From: a bacterium
Lineage (GTDB): Bacteria; Cyanobacteriota; Sericytochromatia; S15B-MN24; VGJW01
Length of the DNA stretch: 64,000 nt
NCBI GenBank assembly: GCA_021781555.1
Contig: JAJXWQ010000009.1
Location: 1 to 64,000, forward strand
Direction: 5' to 3'
Positions 8,626 to 18,339 of the stretch are shown here, one piece after another. Below the pieces are notes generated by a model. It saw nothing but the letters and a program-made list of their open reading frames with translations, was not told the origin of the DNA and did no database searches. Position numbers and translations under genes: made by a program. Position 1 is the stretch's first letter; each line of letters opens with the position of its first letter.

Positions 8626-10857
8626 TCAGTAGGTAATCTCGCGAACGCAATAGTTGCCTTGGTCCGCGACGAAAAGGTGGCCGTCCGGCCCGGCAGCTAT
8701 CCCCCGGGGCTGGTCGAAGGTCGCCGCGGACCCCGGCCCGTTGGCGTCGCCGATCGCCCCGGTTCCCGCGATCGTAGAGACGGCGCCCGCAGGAGAAATG
8801 GCCCGGATCGATTCGTTGCCCGTGTCGGTCACGAAGAGATTGCCCGACGGATCGAAGGCCAGGGCTGTCGGATTCCTGAACTGGGCCGCCACACCGACGC
8901 CATCCGCCTGCCCGGGCGTGGGCCCGCCGGCGAAGGGCTGAGCGGAACCATCGGCTGCGATGCGGTCAATTTGCGGAAGATTGGGATCCACGGAGTAAAG
9001 GACACCCGACGGACTTACCGCCAGCGCCCGGTAGGCCCCCTGGGTCGGGTTGCCGATCCACGTGGTGGTACTGCTGAAAGGGGTTCCGGTCGGCACTCCC
9101 GAAGGCCCGACGGTTGGATCGGTCACCAGTGCGATCCTGGCCAGGAGACCGACGGACCCGCTGGCAATGCTCACGTAGACGGTACCGCTGGCGTCGGCCG
9201 TCATGGCCTCCGGCACGCCCAGACTGGAGATATCAGGGGTAAACGACAGGTCCGGACCACCAAAGACCTGTCTCAGGCCATCCACCGAATCGAAGCCCAG
9301 CCCGCCCACGCCGGTTACCAGGCAGAACAGGGACAGCGGGTTCTCCGCCTGGACAATGAAAGGGCTGCTGATGGACGGGGAGTAGATCGTGACGACGTTG
9401 CCTCCCGATAGCTCGCGTATGTTCCCGTTATCCAGTACGTACATGCTTCCCGACGAGTCCGTCGGGTCCAGCGCCAGCGCCGTCGGCGCGTCGAACTGGG
9501 CCTGACCGAGGGGGCCGTCGCCACTGCCCGCGGTACCGGATCCGGCAAAGGTGGTCACCGAAGCGGACGCGCCGCCGAGTGCCTGAAAGTCGGTGACGTG
9601 GATCGAGGCCGAAGCCACCAGCTCGCCGGAAGTTCCCGAGAGCACCGAATCCCCGGATCCCGTGCCAGCTACGACGAGTTCGCTTTGCGTTGACACCAGG
9701 GTGGCCCCCTGGCCGGCGATCGCCCAGGCCACCGCCGGATCGCTCACGGGCTGGCCGCTCACATCCGTGGCCTGGACCGCCACCGCGGCCGTGGCACCTG
9801 CGGCCAGATCGAGGTCACCGGGTACGAGCGCCAGGCTATGCAAGACGATGAAGGGCAAGGAATTGCTGGCATGGCCCTCGACGCTCACCACCACGTCGCC
9901 TGCGGTCACGCCGTCGGGAACCGTGGCGAGAATCTCCTGATCGCTGATGCGATCTGGCGAGGCGACCGTCGCTCCGCCAAAAGTCACGCCGAACAGATCG
10001 CCCTCCGAGGCGCCGAAGTGATCGCCCGTGATCGTCACCACCGTTCCCGGACCGCCATTGGGCGGGGATATCGATGCGATCACGGGCGCCGAAATCGACA
10101 GTGCCAGGTCGGGAGCGGCGGACGTATGGTTCGACGTCACCGTCACTCCGGTTTCGAAAGCGGTGCCCAGGCCGATCTGGGTTGCGGCCAGTTCGAAGGC
10201 GCCCACCGGCACGTCGTCGATCTCGAAGGTGCCATCTTGATTTGCCTTGGCGTCGTATATGGTACCGGGGATGAAGACATCCACCCCGAGGAAGTCCGTC
10301 ACGGTCGTGCCCGGCGCCGTCACCCGGCCGGTGATGGTGCCGGTATAGGCCAGCTGCAAGGACACGTCGGACGCGCTTGGCGAGATGCCGACCTCAAGCG
10401 CCTTGACGTTGCTGGCCTGGCGAGCCTCGATCGTGAGGGTCGTGGCGACTGCGAGGGTCCGGTAGGTACTCGTGGAGCTCAGAACGGAGGCGGGCACCGG
10501 CAGGTCGAAGTGCCCGGCCGCGTCGGTCGTCGTCGTGAACGCGGTCGCGTTGTTGCTGACCAGACCACCCGCGTTGTTGCTGACCAGGCCACCCGCGTTG
10601 TTGCTGACCAGGTAGCCCGAGACCGTTACCCCGGCCGCGGGCTGGTGATCGAGACCGAGAACCGTCCCGGTGGCATGCAAGAGCACGCCTCCGCCCTGGC
10701 CGGGTAAAGCGCCCGAGATGTCGCCCATACCCAGCTGGGATCCTCCCGGGATGGCCAGAGCCAGGCCCTTACAGCCAGCGAGGACGAGCACGACACCGAC
10801 CGCCAACACGGCCCGGAATCTTGGCCCTCGAATCCCCTGCTCCCGCTTTGCTGCCAT
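8626..10857 (-). CDS. lipoprotein with carboxypeptidase-regulatory-like, IPT/TIG and NHL repeat regions
   Basis: Lipobox VLAGCKG; SPPNGGPGTVVTITGDHFGAS (IPT/TIG); NHL-like repeats ending VADQGNYCVREITY. Start placed at MAAKREQG inside ORF 8626..10899. Confidence 0.85.
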   Translation of the reverse strand: MAAKREQGIRGPRFRAVLAVGVVLVLAGCKGLALAIPGGSQLGMGDISGALPGQGGGVLLHATGTVLGLDHQPAAGVTVSGYLVSNNAGGLVSNNAGGLVSNNATAFTTTTDAAGHFDLPVPASVLSSTSTYRTLAVATTLTIEARQASNVKALEVGISPSASDVSLQLAYTGTITGRVTAPGTTVTDFLGVDVFIPGTIYDAKANQDGTFEIDDVPVGAFELAATQIGLGTAFETGVTVTSNHTSAAPDLALSISAPVIASISPPNGGPGTVVTITGDHFGASEGDLFGVTFGGATVASPDRISDQEILATVPDGVTAGDVVVSVEGHASNSLPFIVLHSLALVPGDLDLAAGATAAVAVQATDVSGQPVSDPAVAWAIAGQGATLVSTQSELVVAGTGSGDSVLSGTSGELVASASIHVTDFQALGGASASVTTFAGSGTAGSGDGPLGQAQFDAPTALALDPTDSSGSMYVLDNGNIRELSGGNVVTIYSPSISSPFIVQAENPLSLFCLVTGVGGLGFDSVDGLRQVFGGPDLSFTPDISSLGVPEAMTADASGTVYVSIASGSVGLLARIALVTDPTVGPSGVPTGTPFSSTTTWIGNPTQGAYRALAVSPSGVLYSVDPNLPQIDRIAADGSAQPFAGGPTPGQADGVGVAAQFRNPTALAFDPSGNLFVTDTGNESIRAISPAGAVSTIAGTGAIGDANGPGSAATFDQPRGIAAGPDGHLFVADQGNYCVREITY

Positions 10858-10973
10858 GGGGGAGGCATACCCGTCGAACCGCCGAGCTATGCCTGGCAAG
10901 ATCCGCGTTCAGGCCTCGGCCCCCGAAAGCGAAGCTGGCCACTTCGATCGGGCCGTTCGATTCTTTTTGCCGC

Positions 10974-11014
10974 CTGATCGGGTCCCGCAGCGCTGCGCAA
11001 CCGGGGCCCGCTAG
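10974..11014 (-). repeat. repeat A, decayed partial copy
   Basis: GGGTCCCGCAGCGCTGCGCAACCGGGGCCCGCTAG. Confidence 0.55.
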
Positions 11015-11670
11015 ACGCCGGCGAGCTCCTTGAGATCCGAGGCGATGATCAATGGGGCAGCCGTCTTGGCGCGGATCTCCTCCACGGTCGTACCAGGGGC
11101 CGTCTCTTTGAGCACCAGGCCGGCCGAGGTGACTTCCATGACCGCCAGATCGCTCACGATGAGGTCGACGACGCCCTTGCCCGTCAGCGGAAGGGTGCAC
11201 TCGGCCAGGATCTTGGGCTCGCCATTCTTGGAAACATGCTCCATGGCGACGATGACCCGCTTGGCGCCGCCCACGAGGTCCATGGCGCCGCCCATCCCCT
11301 TGACCATCTTGCCCGGAATCAGCCAGTTGGCGAGATCGCCCGAGGCCGAGACCTGGAGGGCTCCCAGGACGGTCAGGTCGATATGCCCCCCACGGATCAT
11401 CGCGAAGGAATCCGCCGAGCTGAAGTACGACGACCCCGGGAGGTCGGTCACCGTCTGCTTGCCGGCGTTGATCAGATCCGCGTCCTCCTCGCCCTCGAAG
11501 GGGAAAGGACCAATGCCGAGCAGGCCGTTCTCGGACTGGAAGACGACGGTCATACCTTCGGGGACGTAGTTGGCGACCAGGGTGGGAATGCCGATGCCGA
11601 GGTTGACGTAGTACCCGTCGCGAAGCTCCTTGGCGATGCGACGGGCGATTTGATTGCGATCGAGGGGCAT
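11011..11670 (-). CDS. scoB: 3-oxoacid CoA-transferase subunit B
   Basis: [39 protein letters not shown]; adjacent subunit A. Confidence 0.95.
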   Translation of the reverse strand: MPLDRNQIARRIAKELRDGYYVNLGIGIPTLVANYVPEGMTVVFQSENGLLGIGPFPFEGEEDADLINAGKQTVTDLPGSSYFSSADSFAMIRGGHIDLTVLGALQVSASGDLANWLIPGKMVKGMGGAMDLVGGAKRVIVAMEHVSKNGEPKILAECTLPLTGKGVVDLIVSDLAVMEVTSAGLVLKETAPGTTVEEIRAKTAAPLIIASDLKELAGV

Positions 11671-11696
11671 TAGCTCTTGTCTCCTGCGCGGCGCTC

Positions 11697-12410
11697 TTAG
11701 ACCGCAGCCGTCTGCCGTGGGCGAACCGTGCGTTGCTCGATGCGCCTGGCAAACCGCGCACCTTCGAAGATCCGGTTGATATAGACCCCGGGGGTGTGGA
11801 CGTGGTCGGGATCGATCGTCCCGACGGGAACCAGGTGCTCGACCTCGGCGATCGTGACATCGGCCGCCGTCGCCATCATCGGGTTGAAGTTGCGGGTGGT
11901 CTTGCGGTAGACAAGATTGCCCACGGCATCGCCCTGATAGGCCTTGATGATGGCGAGATCGGCGCGAAGGGCGCGCTCCAGGATGTACCAGCGCCCGTCG
12001 AACTCCCGCGCTTCTTTCCCCTCGGCGACCTGAGTGCCGTAACCGGTCGGCGTGTAGAAGGCCGGGATACCCGCGCCCCCGGCGCGGATCCGCTCGGCCA
12101 GCGTCCCCTGGGGAGTGAGCTCGACCTCGATGGTGCCGTCGAGAACCTGCTGCTCGAAGAGCTTGTTCTCTCCGACGTACGAGGAGATCATCTTTCGGAT
12201 TTGCTGGGTCTCCATCAAGAGCCCCAGGCCGAATTCAGGCACACCGGCGTTGTTGGAGATGACCGTCAGGTCCTTGATGCCAGCCTCGCGTATCGCCCAG
12301 ATGAGGTGCTCGGGGATCCCGCACAGGCCGAACCCGCCGGCCATGATGACCATCCCGTCGTGTAAGAGGCCCGCAAGGGCCGTCCTGGCGTCACTGTAGA
12401 CCTTGTTCAT
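11697..12410 (-). CDS. scoA: 3-oxoacid CoA-transferase subunit A
   Basis: [44 protein letters not shown]. Confidence 0.95.
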   Translation of the reverse strand: MNKVYSDARTALAGLLHDGMVIMAGGFGLCGIPEHLIWAIREAGIKDLTVISNNAGVPEFGLGLLMETQQIRKMISSYVGENKLFEQQVLDGTIEVELTPQGTLAERIRAGGAGIPAFYTPTGYGTQVAEGKEAREFDGRWYILERALRADLAIIKAYQGDAVGNLVYRKTTRNFNPMMATAADVTIAEVEHLVPVGTIDPDHVHTPGVYINRIFEGARFARRIEQRTVRPRQTAAV

Positions 12411-12489
12411 GGTCCGTCCTTACCGCAATGATCGACATCGACCCCCCATTATAGGTCCTCTGTGGCGATCTCTTTGGAACGGATCCCCC

Positions 12490-12553
12490 CGCGCGGTGGT
12501 TGCGCCACGAAGCGACCGCGCAGAGGGCCCCGTTCAAACTGCAAAAGGCCTAG
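12490..12553 (+). repeat. repeat A, partial (right half)
   Basis: GAAGCGACCGCGCAGAGGGCCCCGTTCAAACTGCAAAAGGCCTAG. Confidence 0.85.
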
Positions 12554-12657
12554 AGTGCTCCCGGTTTGAATGGATCGAGCCCGATGAGTTAAACGGGGCC
12601 CGGTTGCGCAGCGAAGCGACCAGGCAGAGGGCCCCGTTCAAACTGCAAAAGGCCTAG
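12550..12657 (+). repeat. repeat A, complete 108-bp copy
   Basis: Near-exact consensus from CTAG to CTAG. Confidence 0.95.
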
Positions 12658-13184
12658 GGAGCGCGGAAGGGGCCGATCGATCCCATGTCGACAGTGGCCG
12701 AGGCAACGGCCGAGTCGAGCCGCTCGAAGGCCGGCGGCGCGGCGCCACGGGCGATGACGTCGTGCATCTGGCCATCGGGGAGCAAGATGGCCAGATGCCG
12801 GGTCCCGGCCCCCGGCAGCATCTTGCCGCTCGTGCCCGGCAAGTCGGCGAAGGCCGGATCGCCCGAGGCGGGGGGCTCCACGGCGAACTCCTGCAGCTCG
12901 CGCATCCGAGCGGCGGACAGCGATCCGCTGGCCAGGACGGTCACGAACGGAGGCTGCGAGTAAGGGAACCGACGCGTGGCGGTCCAGGCCCCCGTCTTGT
13001 CGACGATGAGCGTGTCCGTCCGGAAATACGAGGGCCCGACGGTACCGGTCTGATGCGACTGCATCACGAAGGTATCGGGCGGCAGCTCCGGCACCTTGGC
13101 CCGGGCGGCACCGAGGCCCGCAAAGGTGGCGATCGCCCCGGCTACCGTGGCAAGGGCCGGGAAAAGCCAGATCTCCCACTTCAT
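12654..13184 (-). CDS. hypothetical secreted/membrane-anchored protein
   Basis: N-terminal hydrophobic segment; 176 aa; stop TAG lies in a repeat-A CTAG. Confidence 0.6.
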   Translation of the reverse strand: MKWEIWLFPALATVAGAIATFAGLGAARAKVPELPPDTFVMQSHQTGTVGPSYFRTDTLIVDKTGAWTATRRFPYSQPPFVTVLASGSLSAARMRELQEFAVEPPASGDPAFADLPGTSGKMLPGAGTRHLAILLPDGQMHDVIARGAAPPAFERLDSAVASATVDMGSIGPFRAP

Positions 13185-13295
13185 CCGTTCGCTCCCTTCA
13201 CAGTGCTACACATCCTAGACCCACGGCAATCCCGAAGCAATGCGAGCGCCACGACAAGGCCAAAGCCGGCGGCCGGATCTGGGTTAGAATCGTTC

Positions 13296-14741
13296 GTGCG
13301 CCACTCCAGTACGACCGGAAGCCCGCCTCGGACTCCTGTGCCAAGAGGGCGGATAAAGCTGCATTCGTGGCTCGGCGCCGTGGCGATCGTCGCGACCTGC
13401 ACCGGAGCCAGCGGGGCGATCGCGGGCACGCCCATGGGCTACGACCACGCGCCAGCCCTTCCGCCGGGTGCCGAGGCCTCGGCCAGCGTCGGACGTGTCA
13501 TGAGCTCCCTCTCGGGCCCCCACCGGACCGCATACATGCTGGCCCACTGGCACGGGCTCCAGGGACAGGATCTGGGGGAGTTCGCCTTCAAGTACATGAC
13601 CCCTCGGACGCTGAGCCGCTCCTTCGTGGGGCTATCCATACCCTTGCGGGTCTTTCGGGCCTTGCCGGTGCTTTTTCCACGGCGATTCCCGGATCCGACC
13701 TTCGCCAATTACGGCCTCATCCGCAACCCCGCGGATCCCGAGGGTCTGCCGGTAGGCCTCGAGACCGGCGGCAGCTCGCCCCGTTACGTGGACTTCACCT
13801 GCGCGGCATGCCATGCCGCGATCGTGAACGGCAACATCGCCTACGGAGCCCCCAACGCATCCCTGCGCTACGGCGCCTTGATCTTGAATCTCGACGCTGC
13901 GCTGGCGGACTCGAGATTCACACTCGATCGCATCGAAGCGGCGGCCGAGACGGCCGCGAGTCGTTCGCTGTCGGTCGGCGAGAAGGCCGAGATCTCCGCC
14001 TGGCTGCGCCACCGGCCCTTCCCGCACCTGACCGCTTCCGCGCGGGCCATGATCGCGAGCTGGGGTCCGGGCCGGATGGACCTCGCAGCGTCCGGGTTTC
14101 CCGCGCGAATCCCGGCGCTGTATGGAGCGCGGGGCCTTCTCAACTGCGATGGTAGCGAGCGGGGCCTGGCCAACGAAATCCGCTACCACCTCTTTCTTCG
14201 CGGTATGGCCTACCAGGATCTGGAGACTTCCCGAGCGGATCGGCTCGTCTCGGCCCTGGTGGGCTATGTGCGGTCGTTGCGGCCGCCCGCCTGTGACGAT
14301 TTCGAGGCCCGCGGCGTGCTGCTCCGCGGCGCGCGCGTCTTCGGCAAGCACTGTGCGTCGTGCCACGTGACACATGCGAACCAGGTATTGCCGCTCGAAC
14401 TGGTCGGGACCGACGACAAGCGGTTCCGGCAGGATTCCCCGCTCTCGCAGCTCTTTCTCGGTTGGAGCGGGGTCCGGGGTCTCCAGATCCGGCTCTGGCC
14501 GATGGTCAAGATCCCGCCGCTCGAGGGCCTGTGGTTCCGCACGGCCCTGCTGCACAATGGCTCGGTGCCTACCCTCGCGGATCTGCTCACGTCGCCGGAC
14601 GATCGGCCGCCCGTCTTCGCCCGGGCAGGCTCGGTCTTCGACACGCGGCTTCCGGGCAACAGCAATCGCGGCCACGACTTCGGGACGCACCTCGGCCCGA
14701 GGGACAAGGCCGCCCTGATCGCTTACCTGCGCTCGCGCTAG
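13296..14741 (+). CDS. di-haem cytochrome c family protein (RoxA/peroxidase-like)
   Basis: CAACHA and CASCHV haem motifs; signal-like N-terminus; GTG start at 13296 preferred over ORF start 12762, which overlaps the minus-strand CDS. Confidence 0.82.
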   Translation: MRHSSTTGSPPRTPVPRGRIKLHSWLGAVAIVATCTGASGAIAGTPMGYDHAPALPPGAEASASVGRVMSSLSGPHRTAYMLAHWHGLQGQDLGEFAFKYMTPRTLSRSFVGLSIPLRVFRALPVLFPRRFPDPTFANYGLIRNPADPEGLPVGLETGGSSPRYVDFTCAACHAAIVNGNIAYGAPNASLRYGALILNLDAALADSRFTLDRIEAAAETAASRSLSVGEKAEISAWLRHRPFPHLTASARAMIASWGPGRMDLAASGFPARIPALYGARGLLNCDGSERGLANEIRYHLFLRGMAYQDLETSRADRLVSALVGYVRSLRPPACDDFEARGVLLRGARVFGKHCASCHVTHANQVLPLELVGTDDKRFRQDSPLSQLFLGWSGVRGLQIRLWPMVKIPPLEGLWFRTALLHNGSVPTLADLLTSPDDRPPVFARAGSVFDTRLPGNSNRGHDFGTHLGPRDKAALIAYLRSR

Positions 14742-14824
14742 CGCCAGACCTGGGGCGCGGGAGTCAAACGGGGCCCGGTTGCGCAGCCAAGCGACCGCGC
14801 AGTGGAACCCGCTTACACTATAAT
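14738..14824 (+). repeat. repeat A, decayed copy
   Basis: CTAG...GAGTCAAACGGGGCCCGGTTGCGCAGCCAAGCGACCGCGCAGTGGAACCCG. Confidence 0.75.
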
Positions 14825-14831
14825 GTTGCGC

Positions 14832-15473
14832 TCAGTCCAGCACCCTGGCGGAGAGGATGCGGTCAGGCCTGGCGCCGGGGATGGGCCCGTATTCCGTCAT
14901 GGTGCGGGTCAGATGGTTGACGACGTTCATGCCCTTGACCACCTGCCCGAAGACGACGTACCCGCCGGGCCCTCCGGGGCCAAAGGTCTCGTTGAGCTGG
15001 CTGTTGGACGCAAAGTCGATGAAGAACTGGCTGCCGGCGCTGTTGGGATCGGAGGTCCGCGCCATCGCGATGGCCCCTGGCAGGTGCTTGAGGCGGTTGC
15101 GCTCGAAAGCGATCGTGTAGCCCGGACCGCCCTCGCCGGTGCCCGAGGGATCGCCGCCCTGCGCCATGAACCCCTCGATGACACGGTGGAAGGGGGTCTT
15201 GTTGTAGAAGCCCTTCCTGACGAGCTTCTCGAAGTTACCGGCGGTTTTGGGCGAGTCGTGGTCGAACATCACCAGGACGATGTCACCCCGGGTCGTGTGC
15301 AGCAGGATGTGATGGCCTGGCCGCACCTTGAAGCCATCGACCCGATCCACCTTGGCGAGCACTCCCGGCTGCTTGCGATCCCAGGAAACGGCTCCGGCCT
15401 CGTGCCTGGCAGCAGGCAGATGGTGGGCGTCGAATCGAGCACCGAGGGCGACGGCGGCAAGAGCGGCGAGCAT
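14832..15473 (-). CDS. peptidyl-prolyl cis-trans isomerase, cyclophilin type
   Basis: TTRGDIVLVMFDHDSPKTAGNFEKLVRKGFYNKTPFHRVIEGFMAQGGDP...GSQFFI. Confidence 0.95.
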   Translation of the reverse strand: MLAALAAVALGARFDAHHLPAARHEAGAVSWDRKQPGVLAKVDRVDGFKVRPGHHILLHTTRGDIVLVMFDHDSPKTAGNFEKLVRKGFYNKTPFHRVIEGFMAQGGDPSGTGEGGPGYTIAFERNRLKHLPGAIAMARTSDPNSAGSQFFIDFASNSQLNETFGPGGPGGYVVFGQVVKGMNVVNHLTRTMTEYGPIPGARPDRILSARVLD

Positions 15474-15634
15474 GTCGAAAGCAACCTCTCCTGGTTCGAA
15501 GCGGCCGCGGGGCTCTCGCTGGGAGACCCCGGCGCGCTGCGGGACTTCATGCGGTAGAAACCATACCGCAAAGGTCCCGCAACGGTCGAATCGCACGATC
15601 GCGCCATGCGAGGATCTACCCACCGGGACCTGCC

Positions 15635-16273
15635 ATGGCCCACTCGGTCCTGACAGCAACTCCGGCCCACGACATCTGGCGATCGCGCTGGCTGGATATC
15701 GCTTTTGCCGCCCTCTGGCTACCGCTGGCATTCTCGACCTGGACCGCCTGGGAAATCCGCCGGGCTCCGCTGGCCCTGCCGCTGCTGGCCGAGAACCTGC
15801 TGATCATGCTCCTGTTCCTCTTGCGCCGCCCGAGCCGGCAGGTCGCGCGGAGTCCCAAGGCCTGGATCCTGGCGGTGCTCGGCACGCTCGCGCCCCTGCT
15901 CATGCGGCCGGCCATCCCCCTCGCTTTTCCGCTCCCGCTCGTCTCCCTGGGGCTCCAGGGCCTGGCCGCAGTCGGAATGCTGGCCGCGCTGGCTCGCCTC
16001 GGCCGGAGCTTCGGGGTCGTACCGGCGCACCGCGGGCTCGTGAACGAGGGCCTGTATGGCCAGGTTCGCCACCCGATCTACGCCTTCGAGATGGCCTTCT
16101 ACGTCGCGTTCGTGCTGGGCAATCTTTCCGTGGCGAACGCAGCCGTCCTGGTCGCGTTCATCGTCACCCAGATCCTGCGCGCCGATCAGGAAGAACGCCT
16201 CTTGAGGTCCGATCTCCGCTACCGCAACTACACCCGCCAGGTCCGCTTCCGCTTCATCCCCGGCCTGCTCTAG
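15635..16273 (+). CDS. isoprenylcysteine carboxyl methyltransferase (ICMT)-family membrane protein
   Basis: GLYGQVRHPIYAFEMAFYVAF and EERLL...YRNYTRQVRFRFIPGL. Confidence 0.85.
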   Translation: MAHSVLTATPAHDIWRSRWLDIAFAALWLPLAFSTWTAWEIRRAPLALPLLAENLLIMLLFLLRRPSRQVARSPKAWILAVLGTLAPLLMRPAIPLAFPLPLVSLGLQGLAAVGMLAALARLGRSFGVVPAHRGLVNEGLYGQVRHPIYAFEMAFYVAFVLGNLSVANAAVLVAFIVTQILRADQEERLLRSDLRYRNYTRQVRFRFIPGLL

Positions 16274-16297
16274 CCGCGGGACCGCAAGAGCGGGTAT

Positions 16298-17254
16298 ATG
16301 TCGGCCATGGCCGATCTCGAGACTTTCAGCCCACCTGAATCCGGCGCTTCCAAAGGGACCAAGGGGAAGAAGGCCCCCAAGACCCTGAAGGTGCCTTCGC
16401 TTCCCAAGATCAAGCTGCCGAAGATCCCGCGGGCGGCCGTACCCTCGGTCGATGTCGGTGTCCTGCTGGGAGGCGTCGCCATCGCGGGGCTATCGGCGGC
16501 GGCCTCGATCGTGGCGGTGCACGTCTTCTTGCCGGCCCGAGAGATCCGCGTCGTGCGGAATCCGACCGCGGTGCTGGTGGGACGCGAATTCAACCGCACG
16601 GGCGTTCCGGGGTTCACCGTCGGACCGGACGTGGCCGATGATTTCGTCGCCAACACCGCCGAACCCCAGATCGACCAGTCGGCCTACATCCACCCGCAGG
16701 CGGACGTGCTGGGGGACGTGCAGATCGGAGCCCAGGTTCTCGTCGCGCCGCACGCATCGATCCGGGGGGATGTCGGCCAGGACATCCGCATCGAGGACTC
16801 ATCCGCCGTGCTCGACGGGGCGGTCATCACGGGACGACCGACCGAAGAGCGTGGGATCGCCCTGGGAAGCAACCAGGTGCAGGTCCGCGGCAAACGCTAC
16901 TCGGTCTACCTCGGCAAGCGCGTGACGATCGGCGCACAGGCGCAGGTCCGCGGCCCGGCGATCGTGGACGACGACACCTACGTGGGCTCTCAAGCCCTGG
17001 TGGATCACGCCATGATCGGCAAGGGGTGCGTGCTCGAGCCCCGGTCTGCCGTCATCGGCGTGATCGTGGGAGACGGGCGTTACGTGCCGGCGGGCGACGT
17101 CGTGCACGACCAGACCGCCGCCGACATCTTGCCGCTCGTGACCGGGACCTACGCCTACCACGACGCTGACGCGCACGCCGTGCAGGTGGACACCGAACTG
17201 GCGGACGCCTATAACGCCCTCTATCCCAGACCTCGCCCGACACAGACCCATTGA
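16298..17254 (+). CDS. membrane-anchored gamma-carbonic anhydrase-like left-handed beta-helix protein (predicted non-catalytic)
   Basis: DQSAYIHPQADVLGDVQIGAQVLVAPHASIRGD...VLEPRSAVIGVIVGDGRYVPAG, Cam-like; one TM helix after a Lys/Pro-rich N-terminus. Confidence 0.85.
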   Translation: MSAMADLETFSPPESGASKGTKGKKAPKTLKVPSLPKIKLPKIPRAAVPSVDVGVLLGGVAIAGLSAAASIVAVHVFLPAREIRVVRNPTAVLVGREFNRTGVPGFTVGPDVADDFVANTAEPQIDQSAYIHPQADVLGDVQIGAQVLVAPHASIRGDVGQDIRIEDSSAVLDGAVITGRPTEERGIALGSNQVQVRGKRYSVYLGKRVTIGAQAQVRGPAIVDDDTYVGSQALVDHAMIGKGCVLEPRSAVIGVIVGDGRYVPAGDVVHDQTAADILPLVTGTYAYHDADAHAVQVDTELADAYNALYPRPRPTQTH

Positions 17255-17326
17255 CCGACGCGTCCGTCTCGGCGCACCCACCAGACCGCCAGAGCCCTCC
17301 GGGAGGCAGCGACGCCCCCCGGCATT

Positions 17327-18055
17327 TCAGATCCTGCTGTCCTCGCCGCTTGCCGCCAGCGCGGCGTCGGGCGCTTGCGCCGCGCCGACCTGGGAGCGGC
17401 GGAGCTGCAGGGCCCGCACCAGGTTGAAGCGCGCGTACTCGAGCCGGGGATCGAGTTCGAGAGCGCATTTGAGCTCGGCGATCGCCCCCTCGGCATCTCC
17501 GAGATCCTTGAGTGCGGTTCCAAGGTATGCGTGAAGGGTCGCGTGGTTGGCGTCGACCGCAAGGCCCCGGGAGAAGGCCCGCGCTGCCGCCTCGGGATCG
17601 CCTCTTTCCACGCAGATGATCCCGAGTACCAGGAAAATGTCCGAGCGCCGGGGATCGATCTTGAGCCCCGCCCGGAAGGCCGCCTCGGACTTGCCCTTGC
17701 GACCCAGACTGCGGTGACAGAATCCGAGATTGAAATGAGCCTGGGCGTTGCCGTTGAACCGAGCGATCGAGCGCTCGTACCAGGTCGTCGCCTCCTGGGT
17801 CTGGTTGCTTTTCTGGAGCACGAGGCCGAGGTTGAAGGCGGTCACCGCGCACTCAGGCCGGATCGCAGCCGCACGCAGCAGCAACTCCCGGGCCTGGGGC
17901 AGATCTCCGCTCTGGAAACGCTCGGCCGCAGCGTTGTTGAAAGCTGCCGCGTTTTTCCTGGCCCGCTCGACGATCGCCCGCGTGATCGGGACGAAAACCC
18001 GCTGTGACCGCCGGCTCCGGGGAAACAGGACCAGGGAATCTTGCACGCTGCTCAT
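17327..18055 (-). CDS. tetratricopeptide repeat protein
   Basis: Consecutive TPR motifs (AHFNLGFCHRSLGRKGKSEAAFRAGLKIDP...). Confidence 0.88.
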   Translation of the reverse strand: MSSVQDSLVLFPRSRRSQRVFVPITRAIVERARKNAAAFNNAAAERFQSGDLPQARELLLRAAAIRPECAVTAFNLGLVLQKSNQTQEATTWYERSIARFNGNAQAHFNLGFCHRSLGRKGKSEAAFRAGLKIDPRRSDIFLVLGIICVERGDPEAAARAFSRGLAVDANHATLHAYLGTALKDLGDAEGAIAELKCALELDPRLEYARFNLVRALQLRRSQVGAAQAPDAALAASGEDSRI

Positions 18056-18262
18056 CAGATGCTGCTACCTCGGCTTCCTCTCTCTCGGTGAGATCTTCGG
18101 CACAAAATGGGCGAACTCAAGCCCATGTCTTGGCAAAAAGCACGCCCGATCGGATCTCCCAACCCGAGGCTCCCTGCCCCTCCAGAACGGGTTAAGGTTC
18201 CACTAAGATCTGGCGTGGCGCACAGATCCCCGGCGAGAGATCGCGATGATCTGGCTCAGGAA

Positions 18263-18311
18263 CGGCGAAGTGACCGCGCAGAGGGACCCGTTCAAACTGC
18301 AAAAGGCCTAG
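18263..18311 (+). repeat. repeat A, partial (right half)
   Basis: GCGAAGTGACCGCGCAGAGGGACCCGTTCAAACTGCAAAAGGCCTAG. Confidence 0.85.
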
Positions 18312-18339
18312 GGGCGTCGAGGGAGAGGTAGGTTCTGAT

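Noticed and set aside
11011-12410. scoAB as part of an unusual pathway
   Set aside because: Ordinary two-gene CoA-transferase operon without distinctive neighbours.
12541-12553. GTTCAAAC / GTTTGAA in repeat A resembling a tRNA T-arm
   Set aside because: No acceptor, anticodon or D-arm geometry; better explained by the element's own inverted repeats.
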